Of a stretch of 64,000 bases of DNA, positions 27,501-42,500 are shown in pieces (positions within the stretch are counted from its first letter, which is position 1; each line of letters starts with the position of its first letter). The stretch is from Bugula neritina (Eukaryota > Bryozoa > Gymnolaemata > Cheilostomatida > Bugulidae). The DNA lies in contig OZ037765.1 of assembly GCA_964035545.1 (NCBI GenBank), positions 7,266,698-7,330,697 on the forward strand. Direction: 5' to 3'. Position numbers and translations under genes: made by a program. The notes beneath the pieces are model-generated. The model saw only the letters and a list, made by a program, of their open reading frames with translations. It was not told the DNA's origin and made no database searches.

Positions 27501-30500
27501 TGTCAAAACCTGACAACTTGACATTTCTCTCTAGAACTTTGCCCTCATAATCTGGTGCTACTTCTCTGTTGACTGAAATTTCTATTTACTAGTTGGAAGT
27601 TTGGGCTTGCATGTACAATATTCCACTAAATCAAGCAAGTTTTTGCACCCAAACACCCAAAGACTGTATATAATATATATTTATGAATGTATTATATGGA
27701 TGTGCACCATAGAGTATAGATTACAGAGTATAGAATACAGAGTATATACAATAGAGTATAGACTACAGAGCATAGAGTATAGACTATAAGCAATTATCTA
27801 TAGTCCATACACTATAGTCAATACTCTATAGCATATGAAGTATAAAGTGTACATGAGAAGGAGCAGGTGGAATAGTTATTGGATGTACATTCTCTAGTAG
27901 CTATTGAACAAGTGAAATGCTCAAATGTAGACTTTTGGAGAATAGGTAAACTAGAAGTTGTATAGTTTGTTCTCTCCGAATACTATTTATGATTGTCAAC
28001 TTAAATCACAGTCTCAAAGGGAGGGGAGGGTGGCCTGGGGCTGGGCATCAATGATTAAGATTCTGATTAGCATATAAGGGTATTAATAACAAGGCGCAGA
28101 TGTGCCAATTTAAATGACAGATTTCAACCCAATAACAAATGATTAATCAACATCCAGGCAATTTAGATTAAACTTTAATCCATTTATTTATATGTAGTCC
28201 ACATCCTGAGAAATAAAATATAGGCTCAACAGTTCGATGGTTCAAAGCGCTTAGCAACAAAATTAGCAGTTACTTCAAGACTATAAAAGATAGAGAAAAG
28301 AAGAACACAAACATTCTGTAACCAAGCAAATTGTACTACACTAGTCTCCATGGCAACTGTTACCAGCCTTAGTGTTGCCATGGTAACTGAATATATCAGC
28401 CTTCAAAGACAAATAAACTTTATTAGAATAATAAAGAGCAGCAGTGAACTTGATCAGTGATAGATGTGCTCATACAGCTGCCCCGAGCTCAGCATGCAGG
28501 AAGAATCAGCAATACTTCCGCTGCAGCAGTTCATACTTTCCTTGCTGTACATCTTTCAACCAATTAAATTCACACTGTGCATTGCATAAGCTCAGCATGT
28601 GATTAATTAAAAGCCAACAGCAACATCTGTATACCTACCAGCCCAACTCAAACACTGCATTTCCATTACTTGCATTATTGGAATGAATATATTTGTGGTT
28701 TCGTTTGATGCAACTGTTTCCCAACATGAATGAACAATCCATTTGCAAGTTGGAAGTGCAGTGCTTAACACAACCAACTCAAAGACAACACACATGTTGA
28801 AGGAACTAAAGTGCCAGGCCACAAGGAGGGGGGGGAAGAGGGGATTAGTCTTTCCACCATTTAGTGAAGAAGAGATATGCTGACGTCAGCACTTACCAGG
28901 AGTTAGAGGGGCAGCAAGACGCAGAGTAGGGGAAGCCAAATCACCATTTGCTAGAGTGGCAGAGCTGTACCAGGGACGAGAGGCTACAGGGGGCTCTCTG
29001 AAAATAGCACCAGGGTTGGCCGGATCTCCTTCGGTTGCGCTACTGGCTGGTAAAACATAATATAATCATGCAAAATCATAACAGAAAGGAACTGAAAAAC
29101 CATAAACATAATAGGGTTATACATAAATTAAAAAGTGGCAGATGTCACAAAATAATAATCATCAAGATGTGAGCAACTGCAGAAAAGAGCTTAGCCTGGG
29201 CTCTAGAGAGAAGATCCCAGTCTTTATTTTTAATACTCGCAACAAGAAACTATAGAAATGTAAAATTATGTTTTAGAAAGCAGAAATGAAATAATGTTTG
29301 TATTAAAATCCTTCAGCATGAGCTCTGAGCTCTCACCAAGGAGTTGCCACCTGCTAAGCCAATCACAATGTCTCTCGAAGATGGAAGCCAGTTCATGATT
29401 GGTTATCAAGCTTGTATGCATAAAAAGTGAAAGTAGATATTGGGACCAAGTTTATTCCATCACCTATTTATTACTTACTATATTGTGCAAAAATAGGTAT
29501 AGCCAATAGTTTTTAAAATTGACCTACTTTTACTTAAGAGGTCTGGAACTGCCACACAATTAGAAGGAAAATAGCCATCTGAAGATTTTCTGCCATCTTT
29601 CATGACAAACCCTCGCCACACCCCATTTGGCTTTTGGTCTATCACCTACAAACATAACACCAGCAAGCTTCAACCGCCAGTTTTCAGAGATTCAAAGTTG
29701 CATAAACTTCGCACAATTTAACAATTATCAGAATGATTACACTTGATTACATACAGGACTTAATTAAACACAACTCCTAGCCCTTGACACTAAGTCATTG
29801 TATTACCCGCTAACAAACAGGTTGTTGTTTTGGGGACGCTTACTTCATGCGCTTTTGAACAGTTGACCATTGTTTGGTTGTTTTATCTTTGAAATGCTAG
29901 CGGGTTATTTTATTTATTCACTGCAGTAGAGTGCACAACAAATGTGATCAATTTTATCGAGTGCAGGGGAGTGACTCAGCCCTGAATCACAGTATGAATC
30001 ATCAGTAACTCATTACTAAAAGCTGAGTGAAGTTTGAAACTATCACCCACATGTAACAAAAGGAAACACTAATTGTAGTAGTTTAATACAAATGTTAGTT
30101 CAAACAAAAAATCAAAGATTTTTAGTCAGCTCATGTTACCAAAAATACTTATAGTTATCAAAAGTTAGAAATCAATTTGATTGAGGGTGGATGAACATAG
30201 GAAACCACTTGAATGCAAATGTATTCATAAATTTCACATTGGTCCACAAATATCTATTGAGCTGGAAAAAATTGAGTATCCTAAATGATGTTGCCAACTT
30301 TGTTATCTAACAATCACTTTGAAATCTATTGTGCAAATGACAAAAAGATTATATAGCATAATAAGGCAAGTGCTCGTCCAGGGTTCTACTATCTCAATGT
30401 CATCTGTAATAAATCACGTGGTTGTGCACTGCCAAAAGGGTGACACTTCAACACGATAACTATGGCAAGCTGCTGCGGTGGGTTAGTAGGCCGATGGTGT

Positions 30501-33500
30501 ACCCCGATGATACACTCCGTGCCTTTATTGCGTTATGCCACTAAGTTTAATCCATTGAGACTAATCAACTCGTCCAACATTATCTTGGAATGCGTAAAAT
30601 TACCGTAATGAGATCGCCAGCAACGAAAGTGAGGCTCTGCGGATCGTTTACATTGCTGTAACTCTTCACAGCCTTGACTGTGATGGCTCTGCTCGCCTCT
30701 ACAACAGACACAATGCCACTTGACAACCTAGTGATGGCAGTTTGAGAGCAAATATAAAATAATAAAACAATACAGCTCCAGACACATGGCATCATACATT
30801 CCCATTTCCTGTCTACAGATGAGTCTTTCATCTACACACTTTTGACAGATGAATTACCAAATAAAAGGCTTTCTAGCTTGTACGAATTACCAGGGTAACG
30901 TGACAGGCAAATGGCAGATAATAATCTTTATATCTGCTGCAGTAAACTTTGTACCCAATCCAGGTGTTTTATAGTTGAGCTAAGTTTTTATACTCATCTA
31001 GATTTTTTTGTAATTTAAGCCCAGCATAAACAAATCTTCCTGAGCTGATTACTCTAAGAAGAAGGATTTAAGTTGAAATAAATTAAAAATCGTACTGCAA
31101 TGGGCATAAAGCCTGTCAGGGATGGTTAAAAAGCTATTACTATTATACTACAAAAACTGGTAAGTTTTGGCAGGTTCCCTACCACAGCTCTATCCCTTCC
31201 AGTAGGCTACAATCCTCAATATAAACTAGCCAACATCCACCTTGTTTTATCAGTACATAAACACTCTACCTAATTAACTAAATCCGTCAAGAACAGTTGT
31301 ATATCATTACGGCATGATTTATTAGAATGGGCACCCAATGTTGTGCAATATATCCTCTATAAATCAACCTAATATACTTTTTATCAAACCAATCCCAGAA
31401 AGTCTTAAACCTTTTAACATTTCATTGCTGCTAGTGTTATTGTATAATTATACTGATACCTGCTTATAACCCACTCTAAGCCTAATCTGGACTTGATTAA
31501 TTACCCAAATGCTAAAAATAATCTGAATGATGAGCGAAACCCAAGTATAAATCATGTTATAATTTGCTATAATACTCCAGATGAAGATGCAATAACATTT
31601 ATAAGATGATCATTAATATATCAAGTGTCAAAATGTAGGAAATATTTAAGTAACCAACCAAACTGGTGATAGTAAGCTGCTCTTATTAGGGGTTGAAGGT
31701 GCCATGAGCAAAAAATTGACCAGGGTCACAGCCGAGGTTTCAAATTCTCCTCAATGATGAAGAGTTATAAACTCAAGTCAGATATAGTGAAATCACAAAT
31801 TGACTGAATAACTGTACGCCAAGGTTAATTAACCGACTGTTGCTATCAATTTAGCATTTTTACGCCTAATGTTAATGAAGTTTGGCTCATTGGTGAACAG
31901 CCCACCATGAATAAGACCAACTTTAGTTAAAGGATTTATCTCTGTAGAACCAGTTCTCTGAAACTACTAGCAAACATTATCAATCTTATATGTCAAAGAT
32001 CAAAAAGATCAGCCAAGATTTATATTGGACAATTTGTGAGAAATAGTAACTTGTGCACACCGGTTTCTTATACAAGAGGTGCCAATATCCTTGCTATCCC
32101 CTATAACCAACACTAGCATGTCAGCCTTTAGTAGGTCTCTTGCAGAGTTGTGGCTACATTTCTGCAGCTTTAAATGTCAAAAACAGTCCAATGTTTACCC
32201 AGTTATCAAATAACAGTATATACTAATTACAACTAGCAGTTTGCTAGGCAATAAAAATAAATATTATCTTTTTGGTCACAGCAGTTGTTGCCCTTCTACT
32301 GGTGTCGTCTGTCTACTACTAAATATATAACAAAATAAATGGCATACGACTGACTGTCTAACACTTCCCAGTAAGACACCAGTTGTACGTATAATTTCCA
32401 GTCACTTTCTATTTTGGAGAAAAAAAAGAGCAATTTCTCAGCCTAACTTTCTAAATGAATTGAAGAGCTAATAGGAATTACAACAGCACTAAAAATTGCC
32501 CTCTGTCTCTGAGATAACCTAGTATGCTTATTCCCACTCTCACAATAGGCTAATCACGCACTATAGGTTAGGAGAGCTCGCAACTAATCAGCTACCAAGT
32601 TTTATTCATTAGCAGCCAATTTCTGTGTCAATCCATTTGGCTGAGTGGAAATGAAATTCTAACTAAATGAAGATTACGTGGCTGTAAGCAAGCAAATGCA
32701 GGTAATTCTAGCTAAGCAAAGTGTCCCACTCAAAAATGAATGAGAGAAATTGAGAAAACATTAATTGGAGATCCGATGCAGGAAGACAACTGTTTAACTA
32801 AACTAATAGCAGGTGGAACATATTGCCAAGAATAAAATGGCTATGTCAATAAACTTAGGGTTAAATTATTACAAAACAAACAGAGAATCTGAAACCTATA
32901 TCTGCTAAATGTCTCCTGTTTAACACTTTTCACTTAGTATCTTTGAATATACCACATGGCATGTCAACTGCGATCAACAAACAAAAATGGAAATTGGCAT
33001 CACATTTCTGGATATTAATTTTCAAATCTATAAAAAGAATCATCATGACTATATCAAAATACAACTAATAGCCTTAAGAGTTATGTACCCAAATCTTCAT
33101 CGCATTACATAAAATAAAAACACTGCAACTGTAAGAAGACCTTAAGGTCTACAATAACTGCTCTTTGATCATGTAAAAACTCCACCTGGGAGATTGAGTA
33201 ACTGTCTCCCATATGACCTGGTGATGGTGTCAGACAGCGTTATGGCAGACAAACACAGGTCATCTAAAGCTTACTTTCAGTTCAATGGATCTAGCAATAC
33301 ATGAAACTGCCCTTCTATATAACTCTTCCACTTAGTATACCGTCCTATTAACCTACGCTAAGTTAACTTAGAATTTAGTTATGCCTCCAGCTACAAGAGC
33401 TATAATATTACAGAAATTAAGTTTGTCTGTAACAACCTGCAGGACTGGTTACTATCCTTTCAAAAACAAGCTGTGAACAAATATCAGTTTTTACTAAATA

Positions 33501-36500
33501 CAAACATCGATTTTGCAAGAGATAAATAGTTTCCAAACAACACCAACTCAATTTTATAATAGGAAGTTTGGCGCAGTTTTATGAAAACAGATAATAAACT
33601 GTTGCAAAATACCCAATCATAATTAATTGCCACGTGCTGTCCAGAAATCTCGATTCCCTTCTTTTTAGTGTAAACTGAAAATTTGAAACCTGCCATAAAC
33701 CAGGGGTTCAAATTTTTGACCCCCCTCAGCTTTTCAACTGCCTAGGAAAACTACTTACATCAACATGATAATACAATGACATACAATAAGCTAAGTAAAG
33801 CATGATGAGACTTTGTTTATTAGAAGTAATGATGTTTGTTGATTCCAACTTCGAAAAACAGGATGAAATATAAACAACAATCAAGCACGTCATTCTTTCA
33901 AGCTAAGTTTCTTCACTTAAATTACATCGTACTTGAATTTCGAGCCCTTCTAATGCTAAAATAAGTAGGACATTATTTTTTGTGGTCTTACACTGTATAC
34001 AATGCAAATAGTTGAACAAGCTAATAATGGCTCTAATGCTGGCTTTTAAGATCAACTGAAAAAAGACCATAGTTTTACTGGAAACCAAGTATAAAGGATA
34101 TTTTAAATTTTAATTAAAGTCATCACTAATGAGATTATTTCTAAAAACTATGTTTAAAGTAGTAAGTTGGTAGTAACCCGGAAAATCCGAGCAGTTAGCT
34201 GTGACTGAAGTTACATAAGTACAGGAGATAAGCTACTCTATTATCTATTCTAGTACCCAACTACAAAGCAGCAGTGTAGTTTGGCAGCAATTACAGATCT
34301 ACGTAAAACTGTGATTCATCATTACTTTTGAATGATATTAGGCTATTAGATTTGAAGGAAATAGATTTAATTCAACAAAGATAATATTTATAAACATTTA
34401 GTAAGATGTATACTTCTTAGGGGGTGGGGTGGGGGGGTGGTAGATTATCTGACATAAAAGCACAACTGCAGACATTTTGTGTGTGTACACCTTAACCTCT
34501 CTGACAAACGTGACAGTGGTGATAACTTGTTGATAAGTGGCATACATCACGCAGGTGGCAAGCTATTGCTTATATACCAGTTATTTCAGCTCAGTCTTTA
34601 CTATCTGAACAGCTGCAGTACTTATATACTATTTCAATTACTGAATATTAAAACCCAGATGCACCATTACACACTAGTAACTGGTAACAGAGTACAGTCC
34701 AAGCTTACATGTAGGCATTCTAGCACAGATTGCACAGACTGTTAACTTAATGTATACATATTTAAGTAAATGCATTAATAGAGAAGTACTGTGCTTTAGA
34801 TGAGAAATGTGGCAAAAGCAGTTACGTTCTCTGAAAATTTTCAACACACGTAAAGGTTTTCATCCAAATATAAGTTATTACAAATAACCTTCTTAGATAT
34901 TATAGTGTTATTATAATTATTGCGATATCTAAAGCTCAGCCTAATCTAATCCAACAGAGCTCATAACCTTATTTAGACACCTGACTGGATTTTAATCACT
35001 CGTCTATTAAGTGTGATGGCTGCACTAGGCTGAAGACTGTGTAATCAATATTGAAGTTTGCGTGCAACCAGCGTGTGCTAAGTAAAGTATTTAATGCCAA
35101 CTCTTTGAGTATGACTGGCACCAAAAATAATGAAATAAGATAATCTTGTTTACAGTCTGCTAAAAAACTGAGAATCACCCATGCAGAAGGCTGATCACCA
35201 GAGCATAAGTGGAAACAAATTATTATATAATTGCTGTGCTAAAGGGGTACTAAACTTTAGGGGTGATTTTTAAGTTTGGCCATAATAAAAATAGAAATTC
35301 GTCCAGTTTTCAATGATTACACTAGCAATGAGTACTCAATGAAGCAACTAACCCCATAGACTAGCTGGTTATATAGAGTAACAGTTCAACTTTGTATAAG
35401 CCTATATTCCTTGCCTATATTCCTTACTATTTCTGTACATTGTATTGCAATATCAAGTTGTACTAAATATGTTTAAATAATAAATTGCATATATAAGTTG
35501 GATAAAATTTGATCAATAATGCAAAAGGGACATTATTGTTAGCAATTTGATGCCTAAAAAAAATTTAATGTGGGCTTTCATTTTTTCCTAATAGTAGATG
35601 ATAGCTGTTGCCCTATTTTAGAAATAACTGTTGGATTAGAAATGAAACAAGGAGTTGTATGCCCAAGTACCATGCCAGGAGGATACAATTCCAACTAAGT
35701 AAAAAGATGGTTTCACATTATTGGTTGTCAAGTCAAAGTTAAAAGTTCACTGTTTCCCGCTAGGATTAGGCTAACATACCTTCAAGAACTGCTTTAAGTT
35801 CTTTTGCACCAGCCTTCCTTGTAAATTTATGTACAATATCTAAGGCAGTCTGTTCATAGGAATTTGGAATATTCACATCTATGCCAGCCTGCGTTGGAAA
35901 GAATAATCACAACATTGATGTCTAGGTGTAACAAGGTTTAGCAAAAAATAAAAAATTAAAAAGTACAAATTCAGAGTAAAACTGTTCGAAAGTTTTTGTG
36001 TGTTACTCCTATTAAGAGTTTTAATATACCTCCTGATTTTTTTCTAAAATGTAATATTAAACAGTATTTGCATAGTTTGTTAGGTTTTAAAAAAAATTGA
36101 AATATGGAGCAAAACTGAAATTGCAACATTAGCATATGTGTGCAAAAATATTCAGTGGTGACAGCAGGTTTAGGATTTACATAGAATAACGTAACATGAA
36201 TAGAAGTGAAGCAGTATAGATTCAAGAGCAAACAACTCTAAAATATAGCAGCTTGACACCAGACATGAAAGTATATAATAATCAGGTAGGATTTAGCTGT
36301 CAAGCAGTGTTTGCACAATGTGCAAGAATATAGAAGATAAACTTCTCAGATGACAAGTTAACTGACCAGAGAGTGCTGTGTACACAACGTAAAGAAGGGA
36401 TTTGATGAAATAATGTTCTTAATATAGTGGAAGAATGCGTAACGCTTGATAATGGCACACACATACAATAGGTCCTACCAGCCGTTAACAAACTGAAGAA

Positions 36501-39500
36501 GGTCTTATTTTGCAAGCAATAAATTCTCCAGACTGCCTGTCAAATATGTCAGGTATTCAGCAGCAATTATATAATATAGTGCTGCCACCACCAGCTTATG
36601 GAGCTGAATGGGTAATAGCTGCTTGCAACTAAGCAAAACATTGGCAGCTTGAAAATGTTTGGAATGAATTATAACACTTTTGTTTATATTCTGCTTTACT
36701 CTGATTCATTGGGTTAAAACAAATCCTGGAAAGATTTAACATTATCATTAGGTACCTGGCTGCGTTTACCTAAATATTGACGTGGTGATAACTCCTAAGT
36801 GAATGCCAAAAGAGTCTTGGCAGATATTACATATAATGGAAGGAGAGAAAGAAAAAAACTCATGCTTTACTTGATTATGTAAGCCTGTACAGGATGTAAT
36901 CAACTTTTTTCAAAAATTATCATATGGCAGCAGCCCCAGTGACCGACAACTATTGTAAAAAAATCTAAATTAATTTGTTTGTGCTATTGACTTTTTACTC
37001 AAGAATACTATTACAAAATCTACTCCTTCATTTCACTTGGAGGTAAAACAAATGCAAGCAGACACAAGCATAGAGGGATATCAAGTTAAGATAAACACTA
37101 CTCATGCTAACAACAATACACAGTATTACATTCCTACTCTAAGCTAAAGAAACATATAATATAGCTTTATAGTTAAAACATTCAACTCACATTAATGAGA
37201 AACTTGACAGCATTGATTTTGCCACAAAGAGCAGCTTCATGAAGTGCTGTCCCTTGATGAGTCTGCCTCGTGATGTCTATGTTAGTCTCCATGAGCAGCC
37301 TGTAAGTAAAGCCATATTAAAACTGCACCATAAACGACCAGTGAAATTTTAAACTCTTCATGTACAAAAACGAATTTTATGAGAAGACAACTTTTAAAAT
37401 AGATAAAAGACCGGCCTAAATTATTATTAGCTGGTAGATAATCTATTATATTTTTCAGTGATAAAATACAGTAAAAAAACAAAATCATGTCAAGTATAAT
37501 TTGTTTACTTTTTTGTAAAAGTAAAAATCGCTACTTTTTTGTGAAACTGCTGACACAAAATTGCCAGGTATATCTATCACACATTAACCAGGAAGGAGTC
37601 TAGGTAACTCAAAAACAAGATGAGGTGGTGGTGCTGATGGTTGTAGCAGTCTATACATAATTGCTGTAGAAATAAACCCCCCCCCCCCCCCCCCCGTGTA
37701 TATGACCACAGCTAACAACTTAAGTGTATAATTTGGAAGCACTGCTAAGACACTAAGGTGCAATTCTCTTCAATCTAGTTTACTTAGCCAAATCAGAAAA
37801 AAAAACAAAAAAATCAACATTTTCTGCATTAAGCAGTTATCAACAGAATATAAAAGTAAAATTTCCAAGTCATTTGTAGATATAATCAATATATACCCAA
37901 TAAATAACATTATACAGTGAGAATAATTAGCTTATTAGCTTTCCCTGGTGACCTTCCGACTACGGAGTGTAATCAACAGAAACTACTCTGCAATTACCAC
38001 ACTTGGTAGGTTAGGGGGCCTTTTGTAATAACACCAACTTCCCTCAACCTGAGCAGATTACTCCTAGATTTAATGCATGTCACATGCAGACGTATTACCA
38101 ATAGACCATGTAAGATTGGTACATTTAGTACCTTGAACCAATTCTAGATACTCACCACTATAACTTATATAAACTTCTGCAAGTTCAAATGCAAAATGCA
38201 TACTTCTAGGAAATAGCTGTGCAACTTTTATTACATGCATTATTTTATTTCATATCTTAAATTTATGAATCATGAGTTCATTTTTCAAAATGTTTAAATT
38301 AAGTGCTTAAAAAATGCATTTAAAGAATGTATTCCTGAAAAATTACCCTGGAGCAGTTTGACCACAACCCCAGCTGTTTTGGCAAAACACATTTAATGAC
38401 ATTTTCATCGACATAGTGGTAAATTGGCTGGTTGTTTTTGGCAGATGAGTAGCACGCTGGCTGGCTGCAACTTTATACAATTCTGATTGGCTGGACTCTA
38501 CATGACCAGCTAATGATTGTATCTGATTGGCCTAATAATGTAGAGTTTTATATAAGTTATAGTGGTGATATTTTAGAGTTGGTACACACCCCTTTTTTGG
38601 TTGAGTTTTATAATCTGATCACGCTGTAGTCATCTACAACACTTCAGTGTATGGGGAAATTATTAGTATTGCGAAATCTGTTTTGGCTTATATTGCTATG
38701 CCAGTTTTCTGACTTGGTTTGTAATAAACCATAGGCAGCTATATAACTTAGGTGATTTCATCAAAGGTAGACATTACTTAGACCTTAGAACATCAAATCA
38801 ACCAGTGCTGCTGTTACTTGGTTTTATTGCAAAGCAGTAGTGAGAGCATAGCACACTAGCACAGTCACCTAGCTGCAATGGCAGTGGCCACACTAAACTC
38901 ACCAGTTTTATTAAAATATCTTATGTAAGGCACTTAAATACACTAGCCTAGTCTGTTAGTATGTAGAGCAGTAACACAGTTACAGCAGTCACATCACCCC
39001 TCTCTATCTTGTCTACCAAGTACAGAGGTTGCAAAAATGATAATCATTTCATGATTTAGTTTTAAATCAATGCATATTACTGAATACATTCTCATAGTCT
39101 GATTATTTTGCGCTTCAGTTTACTTTAATGTGATAATTTAAAAAATTGCTTCACATGCATATTACAAATGCATGAACCTACGCTAACCATAAATTATTTG
39201 CTTGTGTACTCACTACTGTTTTATTTTAAATTTATATAGCAGTAGCTTTTTTAATCAATCACATATTAATCTGCAAGAGTTTAATTGCACAGATAATGTA
39301 GACATTTTGTATAAAAATTAGTATTAACATGTAATGCCTTGCATGTGGGTCTATATTGCCAGTTGGTATCATCACCTATAATACCATGTTGATAACCCTT
39401 TCTTGTATACGATTTACTTAGCGAAACAGCATGATTATCTTACAAATGTAATGACATCAGCCGTGGGACAATATAGTCTAGAATCTAGACTCTAGATTCT

Positions 39501-42500
39501 TTTAACTGTGAAGTAATCAGCCTCAAACCATTGCTGGATGAAGTGCCTACACTTAGCTGTGAAGCTACTGCAATAACATCAACAATTTTACTAATGAGTT
39601 TTCAATACATGTTTTAGTCAGTTGGGTAAAATACAAAGGTTCTCTGGTATATGCTAGAATAAATGATGATTAAACATTGGATTTGATGAACATTTTTTCA
39701 TGTTGTGTGATGCAACATGATAGTTACAGAGAAAACGCTGATCCCACTAAAACTGTAATGAAGGCATTATATTTCAACACTGACTGCATACAACATTGTT
39801 ACCAACAGAATATTATCCATATATGAGTTTGTATTTTGCAAAATAAGCATCGAGTCTGAGCTGCCATTTTCTTTCACCCAAAAACCATTAATATCAGACT
39901 TTAGCTTACAAAGCATAGTGGTATAGCACATGCATATACAATAGCACACCAAAAAAAATATTATTAAGTGCTACACTTTATTGGTTACCAAGGGTGGCTG
40001 CAGAAAGCACAGCAGACTATTATAATCTTTTCTAAAAGAGGTGCAAACAGTAAGCTCCAGGACTATTTAGGATATCAAGTCCTTTATGGGTTGATTGCTC
40101 TTTTAACCTGGATTCTAAGAATAGCAATTAATTTAGTTTAGAGTTACTGCATTCTAGTCAGTTGAAAATGGCCTTTCTTTCCAGGTGGCATGGCCAGGAA
40201 ATAAGTAAATACTGTAAGAGGATCGCCATGTAGTAGAAATAGGTGTGCTCCGGAAGCACTATAGTGAAGTTTTAATGGCTGGCATATGGTATTGGATACT
40301 AGCCCTCAGAATGTTTTTGTCATCTTCCTGCCTCAATGGTGGTTGATGATTACTTTGAGTGAGGAAAAACATGTATTGAAAACTCATTAGTATAGCTTCA
40401 GAGCTAGGTGCAGATATTTCCTCGAACAATGACTTGAGACTGAGAAGCTCACGTTAAAATGAAGCAAGCTGCTAACAAAATTACTTCATAGTTGAAAAAA
40501 CTGGACTATATTGTCCTATGGCTGATGGCATTGCATTTGTGGGATAAACATGCTGTTTCACTAAGGAAATCATGTACAAATTGGTGATGATACCAAGTAA
40601 CAGTATAGACTAGCATGCCAAGCACTACAGGTTAAAGCTCATTTTTATATAAATCGTCTATGTTTTCTGTTGCTAAAAGCTGTGCATTTTAACTCCTGCA
40701 AATAAATATGCAACCAAGTCAAAAAAATTACTGTTGTAATTTTTTTAAGTAAAATAATGGTGGGCACATAAGCAACTATAATTTATGCTTAGCACATGCT
40801 TATACATGTGTTTGTCAGTGTGCTGTAAATATATGCTAGTGATGATAAATATGGTGCAGCACTGCCATTACAGTTTGCTGACTGTGCTATGCTATTGCTA
40901 CTGTTTTGCAATAGTAACAACAGTGTTTGATTCGCTGCACCTAAACAGTGTCTACCTTCGATGAAATCACCTAAGTTATATAGCTGCCTATGGTTTATTA
41001 CAAACCAAGTCAGAAAACTGGCATAGCAATATAAGCCAAAACAGATTTCGCAATACTAATAATTTCCCCATACACTGAAGTGTTGTAGATGACTACAGCG
41101 TGATCAGATTATAAAACTCAACCAAAAAAGGGGTGTGTACCAACTCTAAAATATCACCACTATAACTTATATAAAACTCTACATTATTAGGCCAATCAGA
41201 TACAATCATTAGCTGGTCATGTAGAGTCCAGCCAATCAGAATTGTATAAAGTTGCAGCCAGCCAGCGTGCTACTCATCTGCCAAAAACAACCAGCCAATT
41301 TACCACTATGTCGATGAAAATGTCATTAAATGTGTTTTGCCAAAACAGCTGGGGTTGTGGTCAAACTGCTCCAGGGTAATTTTTCAGGAATACATTCTTT
41401 AAATGCATTTTTTAAGCACTTAATTTAAACATTTTGAAAAATGAACTCATGATTCATAAATTTAAGATATGAAATAAAATAATGCATGTAATAAAAGTTG
41501 CACAGCTATTTCCTAGAAGTATGCATTTTGCATTTGAACTTGCAGAAGTTTATATAAGTTATAGTGGTGAGTATCTAGAATTGGTTCAAGGTACTAAATG
41601 TACCAATCTTACATGGTCTATTACAGAATTACAATAATTTTCAAGCATAAACTGATAATTATTTATAAATCAAAACAAAGGATGGCATTCGCATAATTAA
41701 AAACGCAAATAAACTACATAGAAGTTTTATCTTTGAGTTAAACTAGCAGTGGCAGCTTATTCAGCAGAAGATAAACATAAGGCCTCTAAGAAATCATTAA
41801 AGGTCAGATAGAAATACAGCAGTCAACTTACTGGAGTATGTCTGTAAAGCCCCCTCTTGCTGCCAGGTGAAGAGGTGTAGACCTCTTAGTGTCAGCACTG
41901 AGATCAGACCTGTCCAGTAATAGGCCGGCACATAGAGTGCTCTTGACGAGTAGGTCTACAACCTGGTAATATACAATGTGTAATAATAGAGTGCTATAAT
42001 TAGTAGCAATCAACTGCTACCAGGTTACTACACCACAGGGTGCTGTTACATTCAACTAGATACATTTCAATGTAGAAGTGAATATGATTTGTGGCCAGCC
42101 TTTTTAACTGAAGGTTTACTGCTCGCTGTAAACACAATACATCCATTTCTCAGAGGTAGGTGCAGTAATGGAGAAATTGAGAAAAGGCTGTGTTCTAGAT
42201 TAAAAATGTAGCAAAAGAAGTTATGTTCTTGCGAGAATTTCAACCTGCACCCCAAACCAAAATTTTACAATAAAATTAAAAAACTTAAGTATTAAGCTAT
42301 TTCAATTTTTCCACTACTGCTCCTAAATGATTTTTCAGTGCTGCTATTTGTTTTGACCCACTTGGTATTCTACTATTTCAATATACAACAACTTTAAAAA
42401 GTTCTAACTATTAAACAGTTACTACAAAGTAGACTACCAACAAAATATAAGTCATTTAAGGCTTTGAACTACAACAAGATTCTTAGATGGGCAGACATTT

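Noticed and set aside
27244-27516. 90-codon minus-strand frame in caskin intron 11
   Set aside because: Its ends do not fit splice phases of the flanking exons and it shows no recognisable domain.
31450-31550. Possible 52-base missing caskin exon with an acceptor TTTTTAG and donor GTATCAG on the minus strand
   Set aside because: Its length fits the required phase but the frame meets a stop codon after three codons.
38890-40850. Transposase gene in the core of the long inverted-repeat element
   Set aside because: No open frame beyond about 60 codons and no recognisable catalytic motif on either strand.
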